A stretch of 53,835 nucleotides of DNA from the NCBI GenBank assembly GCA_022925895.1, contig JAKSYS010000424.1, forward strand, positions 1 through 53,835. The letters run 5' to 3'. Positions within the stretch are counted from its first letter, which is position 1; every line of letters starts with the position of its first letter. Under the pieces are notes generated by a model. That model was not told the DNA's origin and made no database searches. It saw only the letters and a program-made list of their open reading frames with translations. Below, in pieces: positions 10,353-21,413 of the stretch. Both the position numbers and the translations under genes were made by a program. The DNA comes from Fragilaria crotonensis. Lineage: Eukaryota; Bacillariophyta; Fragilariophyceae; Fragilariales; Fragilariaceae.

Positions 10353-11840
10353 ACGAACCAGAGTTGTTGGTATATGATTGGCTTCGTCGACGACATGAAT
10401 GGGCAGGCCAATGATTTCTTCACCACCGAGCACCGAGATTCGCTACAGACGATCCATCAACGCACACAGGAAAACGCCACAATTTGGGCTCAACTTTTAG
10501 GAGTGTCCGGAGGCCTACTGGAATTGCAAAAGTGTTCGTATCATGTGATGTCATGGAAGTTCACTGTTCATGGAGCACCTATCCTTGCATCGTGTTCACA
10601 AGAATATCGACACATCGAGGTTACTAATCCAGTTGACGGGCAAAAACCAAGTTCTCACGTATCTTCCTCCTCACACAGCGCATAAAACATTGGGACACTA
10701 TAAAGAACCAGCTGGGACACAGACTGAGCAATATCGGCAACTTTACAGAAAGAGCGATTCCATCACAAATTTTCTATGGTCAGCCTCCTTATCTCGCGTA
10801 GAAACGTTGATGTTCTACAATGCATGTTATTTGCCATCTATTTGTTACCCGCTAACTTGTTCCCACTTTACTCGCCAGCAACTGGAAAAATTCAAAGAAG
10901 AGCTATGTCCATCATCACGGCCAGGAGCGGTTACAATCGGAATACTAAGAAGGAAATCTTATATGGACCCATCGAATTTGGAGGCGCCAGGTTTCATCAT
11001 CTGTATGACAGACAAGGTATACAACAAGTAGCATACTTCCTACGACACTGGAGGGCGCAGACAGAAGTCGGAAAAATGTTAAAATGCGCCATTGCATGGG
11101 CGCAGCTGAACGTCGGAGTGTCGTACCCGATCTTGGCTCACACATCGACTACACTTCCCCACTTCGAATCTAAATGGATTAAGTCCCTACGACTGTATTT
11201 GGCCTGCATTCAAGCAAGTATAGAGCTAGACGAACCAAGTATACCTCAGACTCAGCGTCGGAGAGACTCATATATCATGGATCATGTCTTGGAATCCAGG
11301 AAATTTAGCCCGACGGAAATACGACACATCAATTATTGCCGCTTGTACTTACAAGCCATTACTGTTTCGGATATGGCAACGACAGAGGGAACCCATCTGG
11401 ATAACAGCAAACTTCACGGGGGTGTGTCATTATTAAGCTGTCGAACGACATGGCTTGAAGTGCACCAGGAGAAACCATCAGACAAAGCATGGAGAACATG
11501 GCGAAGAGCGAATCTCTTATGGAGTTATTCAGACGGACGCCTCAAAGTCCCACTACAAGAGTGGCTTCATCCGACACCGCTTCTTAGAAATCGGTACGCA
11601 GCATACTCTTACCGGTCCCGAGTATGGATTCGAGTCGCAGCGACGGATCAGTACTTGGAATATCGAGTGAGCACATTGATAAAGAGCGACTCCCAACCAC
11701 TGAGGGAAATGTCCTTCGCACAATTACCACGCAAAGCGACCCCCGGCGGAGCTGAAGTACACCACCTCCGGAGTTTGGAAGGTATCGGAAAAAGTCGCGC
11801 TATATAAAGCTCCAACGCCAACGCCTCCGTCAACCGTAGC
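10353..11840 (+). pseudogene. LINE-A1 RT C-terminal half and connector
   Basis: The frame from 10353 contains the RT catalytic box GFVDDMNGQ and LLELQKCSYHVMSWKF. Coding then changes frame near 10645 (A5 run) to TYLPPHTAHKTLGHYKEPAG, and near 10893 (A5 run) to RRAMSIITARSGYNRNTKKE, GPIEFGGARFHHLYDRQG and the long connector up to about 11740. A last shift near 11743 leads into AELKYTTSGVWKVSEKVALY and on to the RNase H domain. LINE-A2 encodes the same segments in one frame from 19763, so these are decay mutations, clustered at short homopolymers. Confidence 0.85.
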
Positions 11841-11850
11841 GACGTTCGAC

Positions 11851-13515
11851 ATGTATGTTGATACACTAGAGCCATGGGAAAAAGACTTGCTACAACATCA
11901 TACTTTATTTGCGGACGCCTTCACTATATGCTGGACAGCGCAAGTCAATCTACGAGTGGTAAGCGATGGATCGGCACATCCACCGTCAAAGGCATCGTTT
12001 GGCTGGATGATGAGTAATCGAGAAGGTGAGCGAACAGCACAGGGGATGGGACCGGTTCGGGGACGATCCTTGCATTCCTATCGAGCAGAAGCAACAGGAA
12101 TGCTATCCGCACTTCGTTTTCTCATCAGGCTACGAGAGTTCTGTCAAATGCATGAACGATGGTCAGGTATCATCGCAACCGATAGCCAAAGCTTGCTCGA
12201 TACGTTGGCGGGCGATACTGCACTTGACGACAACAGAAATATACCAGTTGATTTAGACTTCAATCGCGTGGTCTTAGATGTCTTATCACCGGAATGGGAT
12301 ATCCTGATCGAGATCCAACGATCCCTGCAAAAACTTCCAGGCATGAGATTGGAGTATGTTGAAGGACATCAAGATCGTGACATGTCTTACGAGAGTTTAT
12401 CCTTATTGGCACAGCTAAACGTCGATGCCGATAGACTCGCAAGCGAGTACAATGACACCTTTTCCATGCGCTTCCCATTCGCAATTATGTCTCCAAATGT
12501 CAAAGCGCAACTAGCCTTTCGGGATGGTACGGTTACATCGAAATACGACGAGGCCATCGAGATGGAGGCGACGGGACCCCCGTTGAAAGAGTACCTTCAA
12601 TCACGAAATAAGTGGTCCATTTCAACATTCGATACCATTGATTGGAAAGTCCACGGAGCCATCTTAAAGCGCATGAAAAAGCGGCGCAGCCATTTCATCA
12701 AGTTTGTTCACGATATACTTCCAACAACCGGTCGGCTGAATCGTTTCGATGGAGGTCGACGAACGTGTCCCCTGTGTGATTGTACAGAGGAAGATAGAGA
12801 TCATATCATGCGTTGCAGACACCCCTCGCGAAGAACATGGCGTCAAGGATGCATCAAAAAAGCGAAGGAGTATTGTCACAAGACGAAGACATATCCGCAC
12901 CTAACACGGCTGTTCATCGAAGGTCTAGAACGTTGGTTTGATGGGGACGACAATCCGGAGATTTCCCTCGACAGCTATCCATCTGATCTGCATGCCCTCA
13001 TACGACAACAAAACAATGTTGGATGGAAGCATATAATGCTCGGCCGCTTCGTGAATGAGTGGAGACGAATTCAGGGCCGTTATTCAGACACGAATATACA
13101 ACCCACGAGATTCGATGACAGTGCCGTCCAGTATAAACGGACACCGGAGCTCTGGTTGAAAGGTCTTATATCGGTAATGTGGGACCAGTGGTACGTACTC
13201 TGGGAGGATAGGAATCAGGATCTTCATGGTCGAGATGCACAGACAAGAAAATCTAAGCTACGACAGGATGTCCAACGACAGCTAGGTGAAATTTACTCGC
13301 AGCAACAGTTCATGGATCCGAAAGTTAGATCTCTGCTGTTACGGGACCCGGACGCCCATACTAAGCAGTCGCTACATGTCACCGTGAATTGGTTGAGAAC
13401 TAACGCACCAATTTTTAAGGAAAACATCAAGAAAGTTCGGCGTATGGCATTGCAAGGGGTTCGTTCAATTCGCACATATTTTCGCCCCGTGAGCAACTCG
13501 GACACGACACCGTAA
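11851..13515 (+). pseudogene. LINE-A1 RNase H, zinc motif and C-terminus
   Basis: Open for 554 codons. RNase H residues: VVSDGSAHPP (D), SYRAEATGML (E), IATDSQSLLDTL (D), QLNVDADRLASE (last D), with EGHQDRD just before it. A CPLCDCTEEDRDHIMRC zinc motif follows near 12770, and the protein ends RSIRTYFRPVSNSD, matching RSIRTYFAPQR in LINE-A2. The segment is intact but cut off from its RT by upstream frameshifts. In these elements the RNase H would degrade RNA in the RNA-DNA hybrid during integration. Confidence 0.85.
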
Positions 13516-13640
13516 GCGGGATCCTAGTGTTGGTAATTTACGGTGGCTGCCACCCAATCCCGGGTGCTGGTCATCCGTGCGAGTCGAGTCACCACATCTA
13601 TTGGTTACAGCGGCAGCACGTTAAACTAGGTTTTCGGTTT
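13516..13640 (+). other. LINE-A1 3'UTR and T-rich 3' end
   Basis: It contains a GGTGG/CCACC hairpin near 13543-13555, CGTGC (13576-13580) that can pair with GCACG (13616-13620), and the tail GCGGCAGCACGTTAAACTAG followed by GTTTTCGG and T-runs. LINE-A2 and LINE-A3 end in the same CGTGC...GCACG frame with AAAATAGA. The exact last base is unclear because the flank is also T-rich. Confidence 0.65.
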
Positions 13641-13648
13641 TTTTTTGT

Positions 13649-14065
13649 TTGTTTTTTGTTGTCGATGCCTTGCGTTGTTCTCTTCGGAAAGGCGAGCCTC
13701 GCAAGCCTCCCAAGAGGAGGAAGAAGCGGAGGAAAAGCCGAAAAAAGGGGCGGCAGGAGGTGGCCGGTGATGCCGTGGTATCGGTTGATGGAGGTCGCAA
13801 CTTGGTGCCACAAGAACCTGTGGACGAGTCGTCGTTTGTACGGGAGGAACGTCAACAGTGTGACGACCGTACATCTGGTGCCAACATGCGGAAGGAAGCC
13901 AATGGTGGTAACGAGCGAAAACAAGTCACTTCGGTGAATGCCAAACGCTTGACCTCAATTGTGGGTGCCTGGCGTGTGGAGCGAGGGGACTTGGACGTTG
14001 GAGGGAGGTACAAGATACCAAGGAAACGGAAGTGGGATATGGGTTTGGATATACGCTCATTATAA
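13649..14065 (+). CDS. Small basic ORF of unknown function, convergent to the transposase gene
   Basis: A 138-codon frame with a Lys/Arg-rich patch (PPKRRKKRRKSRKKGRQ) resembling a nuclear-localisation or nucleic-acid-binding tract, then a low-complexity charged tail with KIPRKRKWDMGLD near the end. It stops at 14065, only 37 bp from the end of the opposite-strand transposase gene at 14103. It may be a second gene of that DNA transposon, or the 3' remnant of a gene into which LINE-A1 inserted, because the LINE 3' end lies just upstream. I recognise no domain. It could also be a chance frame. Confidence 0.3.
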   Translation: MFFVVDALRCSLRKGEPRKPPKRRKKRRKSRKKGRQEVAGDAVVSVDGGRNLVPQEPVDESSFVREERQQCDDRTSGANMRKEANGGNERKQVTSVNAKRLTSIVGAWRVERGDLDVGGRYKIPRKRKWDMGLDIRSL

Positions 14066-14102
14066 TACTATTTGTTGACAACGACACCGAACTGCCTACC
14101 TT

Positions 14103-16907
14103 TTACTTCTCTTCCTGGGGGGGACGCTTCAATTGCCCCACTGACTGACCTGACTTCGCATGAGCTACCACCGAAGCATCCTGGACGGTTTCATCGGTGT
14201 CAATGGCGGCGGCGGTCTTCTTCTTCTTGCTCGCGTCCTTTGTCTTCTTCTCCGTCTCCTTCCTCTCCTTTGCTGCGAGCGCTGCGGCGACCTCTCTGGC
14301 AAAATCATCGGCACTCTTAACAGTGATCCCTTCGCTACCATCGGCCATGACGACGACTTTCTCGTAATCACCCTCGAAGGCAGTGTCGTCCGTTTCATTG
14401 GGAGAACGACAACTGTCGATCATGGAATCCCAAGCCTGTGGCCAAGATTGTTTGCGACGTATCAGGAACAAGTGGTGCCGCTCACGCCTTGGAAGTTTGA
14501 CTCCACCAAACGGGACGTCTGCAATTCCAACCACTGGCAATTGGATTGCGTTGATGTCCACCAGAAACAGGGTGGGCCTTACGTCATCGGAATGGAAGTG
14601 CGGTGTGAAATGCCCTACCAGTGTGTTCGGTGATTTGAGGTCATCCTCGTCCACCGGATCAAATGAATGGATAAGGGCGTACAATCCGGCTTCAATTCTG
14701 CCTTGCCCATTTGCCACTATCCTGATTGCTTTCCCTTTCGGAAGTTCGCGAAGATCAACAAAGGTGTGGATGAAGGCTGGAAAGGGAGTGGAGAAGCCTT
14801 TCCACTTGACCATTGCGTAATCATTCCACACTTTACCGTCATAACTGGGATGGGCACGATACCGCTCGCCATTCGCGTCGATGAACGATGTGAAGCACGA
14901 GACCTTGCCGTTGGGCATCCAGGGCATGCAGTTATCGGCCAGAAACTTTTTGGCTCGACATGGAAGGCGGGCAATCTCCGGATCATCGGATGATCGCGGG
15001 CGCTGCCACTTGAATGTTGCCGATTCGTCACCAGTAGCCCATGTTAGGTGGAAGTCACGGCCGGACTTACCGTCAGAAAATGGGATCTCCGGTGCTGGTG
15101 CTGTTGTGGTACTTAGCCCAGCAACGACATTGTTGTCGTTGTTCACGTCTGCCGAAGCGAGTGACACCACTAGATTCTCAACATAACGGTGGGCAGCTTG
15201 CTTCGTGAATGAAACCGCCCGTTTCTGTGTGTTGCGAGACGTTATTTTTGCAAGTGTAATGTGAGCGGACTCGGCGTAAGCACTGTTCACATTGTCTGGA
15301 ACACCATGATCGAGGATGTCCTCGCAAAGATGGAGGACCAAGTGTCTTTTGATGGTATTGTTTGTCATTCCACCAATGCGAGGTGCAACTGTGGCAATGA
15401 ATCGCATCAGCCACTGCACTGCAGCGTGCGAACCCTTGACCTGCCTCTTGGAAATGGTTGGTTGTTTCATCCACTGGTACCAGGTTAAGAGTGATGAAAC
15501 GACAAGAATCCAGTCGGTGACATGCTTTTCGTTGCGGAGCCTTTGCTCATCTTCAGCTTTCCGTTTCTTTCCAATGGCAAAGATGCCACGAAAATAAGTT
15601 GTGTGCATGGCAAATAACTTGACCAACAAACAACCGGCCATCTCGTGTCCCATCAGATTGGAAGCGGAAGAGAACCCCTTCGTGAAGTTTATTCGAGGGA
15701 TGTCGCGGTCACTCTGTCTGGACAATCTGATGCCAAGATTGGCACACAGCATGTCGTATTGCTTCAATGCCAACGATTTGGGACCAGCTTGGGCAGAGAA
15801 GGCTTCCAGACAGTACTTGAACCAGCCGAGGGAAATTAAGTGAAGCATTTCACCTGGACATGCACCGAAAATGCCACGCCGATTGTGCAAACCGAATTGA
15901 ATCTCATCGAAACCATTCTTAAGATAGTTCTGTGACAACATCTTGAGCTGGTCAGTCTTGCCCATCCTGACAAGTTCATTGATACCATGCGGAGAACGAT
16001 GGGGAAACTTGGATTTCGAATGACCAGTCAAGTTTGTGGGGCATTCACAGATGCGACAAAGTTGTTGGATCTTCGAAAAGCGTGCGGTATAGTGACCACA
16101 AAGACGGTCGTGACCCTCGGTGTCACCAATGATGAATGGTACGAAGGGGTGGAACACAACTGGATGGATCTTCTCATTGTAGTGTAGATTCCATCGAAAG
16201 CCATGTTTCTGCAATCGCAAAAAACCCGACTCTTCAAGGATGAATCGGATCTGCATATGAGCCTCGTTCAAAAGATAGGTTGGCCACGTTACATTTGGAT
16301 CACGCTGCAGTGGGTCTTTGACAAGCACTGTCCCTTTTGGCAAGCCTACGGGTGCATTCAATTCGGCATCTTGCTCTGATGGTGAGGGGGCGTGGGGAGG
16401 TGTGCTGTGATTGATATAGCCAAGAATGCGCATCGCAATCGGGAGGCGTCGCACTGCGTGCTTCAGAAGACCATGTGACAGTGTTATTGGCTCCATCTGG
16501 AGCCGACCTGCCATGTCAATGTGGGTCTTGTCCATAGCCATAACACATGGTAGAAGTACGTCAACACCGATATCCTTTACCAATGCCTTGTATGTCTTTC
16601 TGTAACAGCGACCACTGTTGATATCAGAAATATGTGATGATGTCCCCGAAGGTGCAACAAATGGGTCCTTGGAGTCATCAAATAAGTAATTCTCATCTTG
16701 ATTGAGTGTAGGACATGAGAGAAGCGATGCAAACACTTCGCTGGCATCAAAGAATACTACGGAAACTGTCCTCTGCGAATAAGGCAGGTACAATTGCTTC
16801 TCTTTTGGAATCAATCCATTCATGTTGTACCTTTCGTTCAAATTCTTCATCACCTTTTCACGAGTTGGTTGGCAACCCATCTGGAATACATGACCACTTG
16901 CGTTTGA
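14103..16907 (-). pseudogene. DDE-type transposase (Plavaka/CACTA-like), C-terminal part, split by LINE-A2
   Basis: This is the 3' portion of a gene whose 5' portion is at 25146-25730; one frame joins them across the 18-bp duplication to give 1,129 codons plus stop. In the joined numbering I see AMDKTHIDMAGRLQMEP (D321), IIGDTEGHDRLCGHY (D457, D462) with a nearby LCRICECP cysteine cluster, and FGACPGEMLHLISLG (E548). This spacing and context resemble the D-D-E arrangement of Plavaka/CACTA (Tnp2-like) transposases. The C-terminus is Lys/Glu-rich (KERKETEKKTKDASKKKK). Apart from the LINE insertion there is no stop or frameshift. The frame also extends upstream to 17048 into LINE-A2's 3' end, which is an artefact of the insertion. 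The superfamily assignment is tentative. Confidence 0.7.
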
Positions 16908-16924
16908 TTTTGCTGCCCAGTTCA
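16907..16924 (+). repeat. Target site duplication of LINE-A2, copy at the LINE 3' side
   Basis: ATTTTGCTGCCCAGTTCA is identical to 25145-25162. Both copies encode LNWAAK on the minus strand in the same frame of the transposase. Confidence 0.95.
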
Positions 16925-17054
16925 AAAAAAAAAACCAAACCTCTATTTTACGTGCTGCCGCTTCTTTCTTGCATAAAAGTTCGACCCACACGACTGAACA
17001 TACCTCGCTCGAGAAGCACGTCCAGTAGCCTTTCTCATTACTCCACAATGATCC
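16925..17054 (-). other. LINE-A2 3'UTR and 3' end
   Basis: Read on the minus strand it has CGTGC (17020-17016), TCTCGAGCGAGG, then GCGGCAGCACGTAAAATAG with GCACG (16955-16951) able to pair with the upstream CGTGC, then AGGTTTGG and eleven T residues to the insertion point. The coding strand therefore ends in poly(T), not poly(A). Confidence 0.75.
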
Positions 17055-19965
17055 CTACCGTTGAGGCGCGAAGTATGTCCTTATCGATCGTACGCCAGCG
17101 ATGGCCGTATTTTTAACACGCTTCATACTTTCTTTAAAAACCGGTGCGTTCACCGTCAGCCAATTCTGTGTGACCCAAGTCGGCCGCTGCAGCTGATCCT
17201 GTATATCTCGGCATAATAATTCCTGCACCCTTGGCTCGTAGTGATTTCGGTTATCATATGCCGCGCGAAGTTCCCGTTCAACCTCTTTTCTTTTTGCCAA
17301 ATTTTGAGCGGCTTGATCGCATCCATGTAGCTCTTCGTTTCGTACTTTCCACAATTGCATCCATTTTTTCCATATGTGTGATATCATCTTCGTTTGCCAC
17401 TTTTCGCCACTACGTTTATCGTTCTTCCCGTGCTGACTCCTCTCTCTTGCATAGTAATCATCTTGCACTCTACTCCATTCAGTCCCGAACCTCCCGTTGA
17501 ATAGCTGCCTCCAACCTATAGCATTCTGTTGTTGGATCACCGTACGTACGTCGGGATGAAATTCGTTTGCATTGAGGACCAAATCATCGTCTTCGGTCAG
17601 CATCCATTCTCCGATTGCCTCTCTCAATAAATGTCTTAGCGGTCGATACGTATCAACTTTTGTGTGAAAACCCTCGATCGAGGACATAAATTTCGCTCTC
17701 CAGAGCTCTCGACTTTCTGCTGTGCATCGAATTATGTGATCTCGGTCTTCTCGTGTGGACCTTTGACACCCAGGACATAGTCGTCTCCCGTTGTCCTGGC
17801 GATTGAGATTCTTAAGAGTTGGCAGGCACTCGTGGACCATTTTTGTGAGTTGAAGTCGATGTTTAATATGTTTGCGCATTGATTTACCGTGAGCACTCCA
17901 GTTGATCATCTGCATGGTGCTTTCGTCGAAATTGTTCTTCGTTTGGATGTATTGTTTCAATGGTTCACTTGTTGCTCGTCGACGGATATCGGGTCCATAT
18001 TTCGCCGTTCTCGTTCCTTCTGGATAAACTAGATAAGCTCCGGTGTGCTTAGTCATCAAAGCATATGGTCGAGCCTGACCGTATTTCTCCTGATACTCTC
18101 GTGCCATATCATCCGCGTCCACGTTGAGTTGAGCATACAAATCGAGTCGGCTATAATGGCGTTCGCGATCTTGATGGCCTTTCACGTACATTAACTTGAC
18201 CATTGGTAATTGGAGAAGTGATTCTCTAATCTCTTTCAAGAGGTCCCATTCTGGAATCATCGGATTTAGCGGTGTGATATCGGTGGGGAGAGTGGTCGGA
18301 GTAGCAGCTGCTGGACCGCTGTTTTTATCTCGACCAAAGAGCGTGTCGAGCATACTCTGACTATCTGTCGCAATCGTCCCTGTCCATGGACCGTCCATCG
18401 CTGTAAACTCTGCAAGCCTGATAAGGAACCTCAGTATCGACAACATTCCACTGCACTCAGCCCGGTACGAATCCATTACACTTCCTCGCGATGGACCCAT
18501 TCCTTTTGCCGCTCTTTCCCCGTTAGTGTTGCTCAATGTCCATCCGAATGCTCCGTCTGTGCCGAACTTTTCTGACCCATCGCTCCCTGCAGCAAAGGAT
18601 TCTTGTAGTTCGAGGCATATAGTATACGGGTCCACCAAAAGTTCTGTGTGTTCTAACAGATCGATTTCCCACGCTTCCAGAGTGTGAATATAATCCTTGA
18701 ATGTTGCAATTGGTTGCTGCTGGCGTTGTATAATGGCCGTCCGATGAACTAAACGCCAGTGCGCGTTGCCGCTCGCCTCGATTTCTACCGGAACCGCGTT
18801 GGCAGGAATGTCCTGTAACTTGATCGTTCTCCTCCCTAACTCAAAAATCTGCGATCGACCTTTACGGTATCTGTGGTATTCTCCAGCTTGCGTTCGCACG
18901 TATAACTTGTCAGAAGTTGCGTATGAGAAATGTTCCAGGCGACTTCTCGAATGGGGAAGTTTCCAGCGCCCTAAAGGCTGGAGGAGGATGCCATTTTCAT
19001 GACTCCATAATTTATTTGCTCTTAACCATAACCGCCACTCAGCTTTTTCCGGTCTTTCTTGATGTGCCGTCAACCACTTAGTCTTAATACTCATGAGAGA
19101 AGTTGTTCCTTGCAATTTGGCATTATCGAGACGGTCGCCTGCCGATGTTGCCAAATCCGCAATTGTCAGCGCGCCGAGATACAACCGGCAATAGTTCAGC
19201 TTGCGAATCTCTGCCTCCGTGAATTGCTTCGAAGCGATAACGTGATCCATTATGTATGAGTCGTGCTCTCGTTCCATTGGTGCTAGCCCTGTACTGTCGA
19301 CCTGGATTCTTGCGTCGATGTGTGACAAATATTTCCGAAGGGATAACAACCACCGAGATTCAAGATGCGTCAACTTTGTATGGACGTCTTCTAAGATAGG
19401 AGTCGATATTCCTGCGCAGTATTGGGCCCACGCCACAGCGCATCGCAGAAGTTGTCCTGCTTGTGTCCGAAGTCTCCAATGGTAGAGGAAAAGGTGTATT
19501 TGTCCTATTCCTTGTTGGTCATACAGACGACGAAAATTTGCTCCGCCTAACTCGATCGGCCCGAATAAGATTTCTCTCTTTGTATTCCGATTGTAACCGC
19601 ATTTTGCAAAGATAATTGCCATGGCTTTCCTCTGGATGTTCGTGAGTTGGGCTTCGGTAAAATGTGAGTTCGCTAACGGATATCCGATGCTTGGCAGATA
19701 GCATGCGTAGTAGTAAGTCCACGCTTCTTCTCTTGTGAGCGTGCATGTACGCATGAATTCCACTGATTCGTCGCTCTTTCTCTTCAGCTGTCTGTATTGC
19801 TCCTTTTGTGTCCCAGCTGGCTCTTTGTAATGTCCGAGTGTTTTATGAGATGCGTACGGCGATAAGTACTTGAGTCGTTGTTCTTCGCCGTGGATAGAAT
19901 CTGTGACCGTGACTCCTGCATATTTTATCGGTTCTGTAATGAGAACTGGAGAACCTTGTCCTGAA
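17055..19965 (-). CDS. LINE-A2 RT C-terminus, connector, RNase H and zinc motif
   Basis: This frame is open from about 19965 (GQGSPVLITEPIKYAGVTV) to the stop at 17055, with no in-frame ATG at its head, so it belongs to the RT ORF at 19843-21387. That ORF leaves this frame after YHVMAWQF because two bases are missing relative to WKFTVHGAPIL in LINE-A1. Content: LSPYASHKTLGHYKEPAG, a connector with GPIELGGANFRRLYDQQG, and RNase H with AAGSDGSEKFG (D), SYRAECSGML (E), IATDSQSMLDTL (D), KGHQDRERH and NVDADDMARE (last D). A zinc motif CPGCQRSTREDRDHIIRC follows, and the protein ends RSIRTYFAPQR. All RNase H catalytic residues are present. Confidence 0.85.
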
Positions 19966-21387
19966 TTGCCATGCCATTACATGATAAGAACATTTGCTCA
20001 ATTCCAATGCACCCCCCGTGGAGCTCAGTAGATCGGACCAAAGTTGTGCATTTGCTTGCATCTGATGTAACATAGCTTGTCGTGACTGTTCGGTTTCTTC
20101 AGCTAAAAACTGATTCGTTTGTCCATTGGAATCGTCGACGAATCCCACCATTCCTAAATTTGCGTGTTCGGATGTATCCGGTGAATAATATTCTGCTTTG
20201 AAAGCTTTGGCATCATAACAATCGTACAGGATGCTCGATAAGAAACACCAGATAACTGGTGAATTTCCGCTTCCTTGCCCTGTTCCGTAAATGGGATTAG
20301 AATGACAATGACTGTAGCTCTCTTCTGCAAGTCCCAAATCTGTTCGTATCCGGTATTGGGCTTGTTGCAACGTATTTGCGTTTACCGATGTGACCGTTGC
20401 TGGAACTCCGAATGTTCTGCTTGTCACCATTGCGAGATTTGGTACTATCCTATCGTAGCACGCAGTCGCGTCGTAATTGGTCTGAATCAGTGTTTTCCTT
20501 GTTAGCCGCGAAATTTCCATTTGTAGCTCTTCTATAAATACCGGATCGAACGCGTTTCGATTGGGGCGTGATCCATACTGACCGTCGTTCAGCATTCTTT
20601 TCTTCTCTGCTCCGTAGAGTGCTGATCGCCATTTCAGACCCATGGCGAGGTTGTAATCAGCCTCGTATAAATGGATTACTCGTGTGCGATGGATTCGGAT
20701 ATTTCCCGGTTCTTTGAAAATAATTGTATTTGCAACTTGATGCCATCGAGTGAAAGAATATCCGCGTAATAACGCGTAATTGATAAGTTTCAGATGAACG
20801 TCTACCAATTCTGCTTGCATTTGATCCAATTCTTCGCGTTGTCGTTTGTGGTTATCATCCTCCTCCTCTGGTATAAACGAGTAAGCGTGTTTCGCTATCA
20901 GTGTTTTATAGTGTCCGAGGTGAAGGCCTGATGGGGATGTCGTCGTCGTTTCCCTCCAGATGCGTAATTTTGCTTTGAATTCTTCCTCATCGATCTTCGG
21001 GCACGTATGTGCTGATGCTACTGCTTCCGTTTGTTTGAGATGTTGCAAAAGAATCCCCACGTTATCGTCCAACTCGTCGCGCGAGTATTCGCCTCGAAGA
21101 ATTGCTTCAGTTGAGCTGCTTTGTCCCGTGAATCCTAGGTCGTCACTGAGCGGTGGGACAGTGAATGGTGTGCCATGCGCTTGTCCGAAGTGACGTCTGT
21201 TACGTTCTCGTAGATGATGCACAATCTCTGTTGGCACATCGATTTGTCGCCAATCTGTGCACTGATTTGGATCATCTTCTGTGCTAGCTGGTATCTCGAG
21301 GCGTGTGACACCTGTCTTTTCCTTGGTGAGTCGGAGGCGTTTAAGCTTTTCGAATAGGTTTCTGATAGCTTCTCCTTTTGCAAACAT
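19843..21387 (-). CDS. LINE-A2 reverse transcriptase ORF (broken near its 3' end)
   Basis: The start is the ATG at 21387 (MFAKGEAIRNLFEKLKRL), directly preceded by an in-frame TAG (TAGATG). LINE-A1 has an ATG at the equivalent site, which supports a real ORF start. RT landmarks: TTTTSPSGLHLGHYKTL, MGLKWRSALYGAEKK, NYDATACYDRIVPNLAM (motif A), YGTGQGSGNSPVIWCF and GFVDDSNGQ (catalytic DD at about 20131-20136). After GALELSKCSYHVMAWQF a 2-base deletion moves the frame, and the last 35 or so residues before 19843 are out-of-frame sequence. The RT lies 26 nt after the endonuclease stop and in a different frame, unlike typical LINE ORF2 proteins, where EN and RT are fused. Confidence 0.87.
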   Translation of the reverse strand: MFAKGEAIRNLFEKLKRLRLTKEKTGVTRLEIPASTEDDPNQCTDWRQIDVPTEIVHHLRERNRRHFGQAHGTPFTVPPLSDDLGFTGQSSSTEAILRGEYSRDELDDNVGILLQHLKQTEAVASAHTCPKIDEEEFKAKLRIWRETTTTSPSGLHLGHYKTLIAKHAYSFIPEEEDDNHKRQREELDQMQAELVDVHLKLINYALLRGYSFTRWHQVANTIIFKEPGNIRIHRTRVIHLYEADYNLAMGLKWRSALYGAEKKRMLNDGQYGSRPNRNAFDPVFIEELQMEISRLTRKTLIQTNYDATACYDRIVPNLAMVTSRTFGVPATVTSVNANTLQQAQYRIRTDLGLAEESYSHCHSNPIYGTGQGSGNSPVIWCFLSSILYDCYDAKAFKAEYYSPDTSEHANLGMVGFVDDSNGQTNQFLAEETEQSRQAMLHQMQANAQLWSDLLSSTGGALELSKCSYHVMAWQFRTRFSSSHYRTDKICRSHGHRFYPRRRTTTQVLIAVRIS

Positions 21388-21413
21388 CTAAGGCGCTTCC
21401 GTTGCATCGGCTT

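Larger units (their letters stand above)
7184..13640 (+). mobile_element. LINE-A1: non-LTR retrotransposon, interrupted and decayed
   Basis: This carries the RT, connector, RNase H and C-terminal zinc motif of the same LINE family as LINE-A2 (16925-25144). It lacks everything 5' of the RT start codon because the copia element sits there; any 5' part would be left of the window. LINE-B1 interrupts it at 8417-10333. Its 3' end is a CGTGC/GCACG-framed tail, then TAGGTTTTCGG and a T-rich tract near 13628-13640. Several one-base frameshifts make it a dead copy. Confidence 0.88.
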
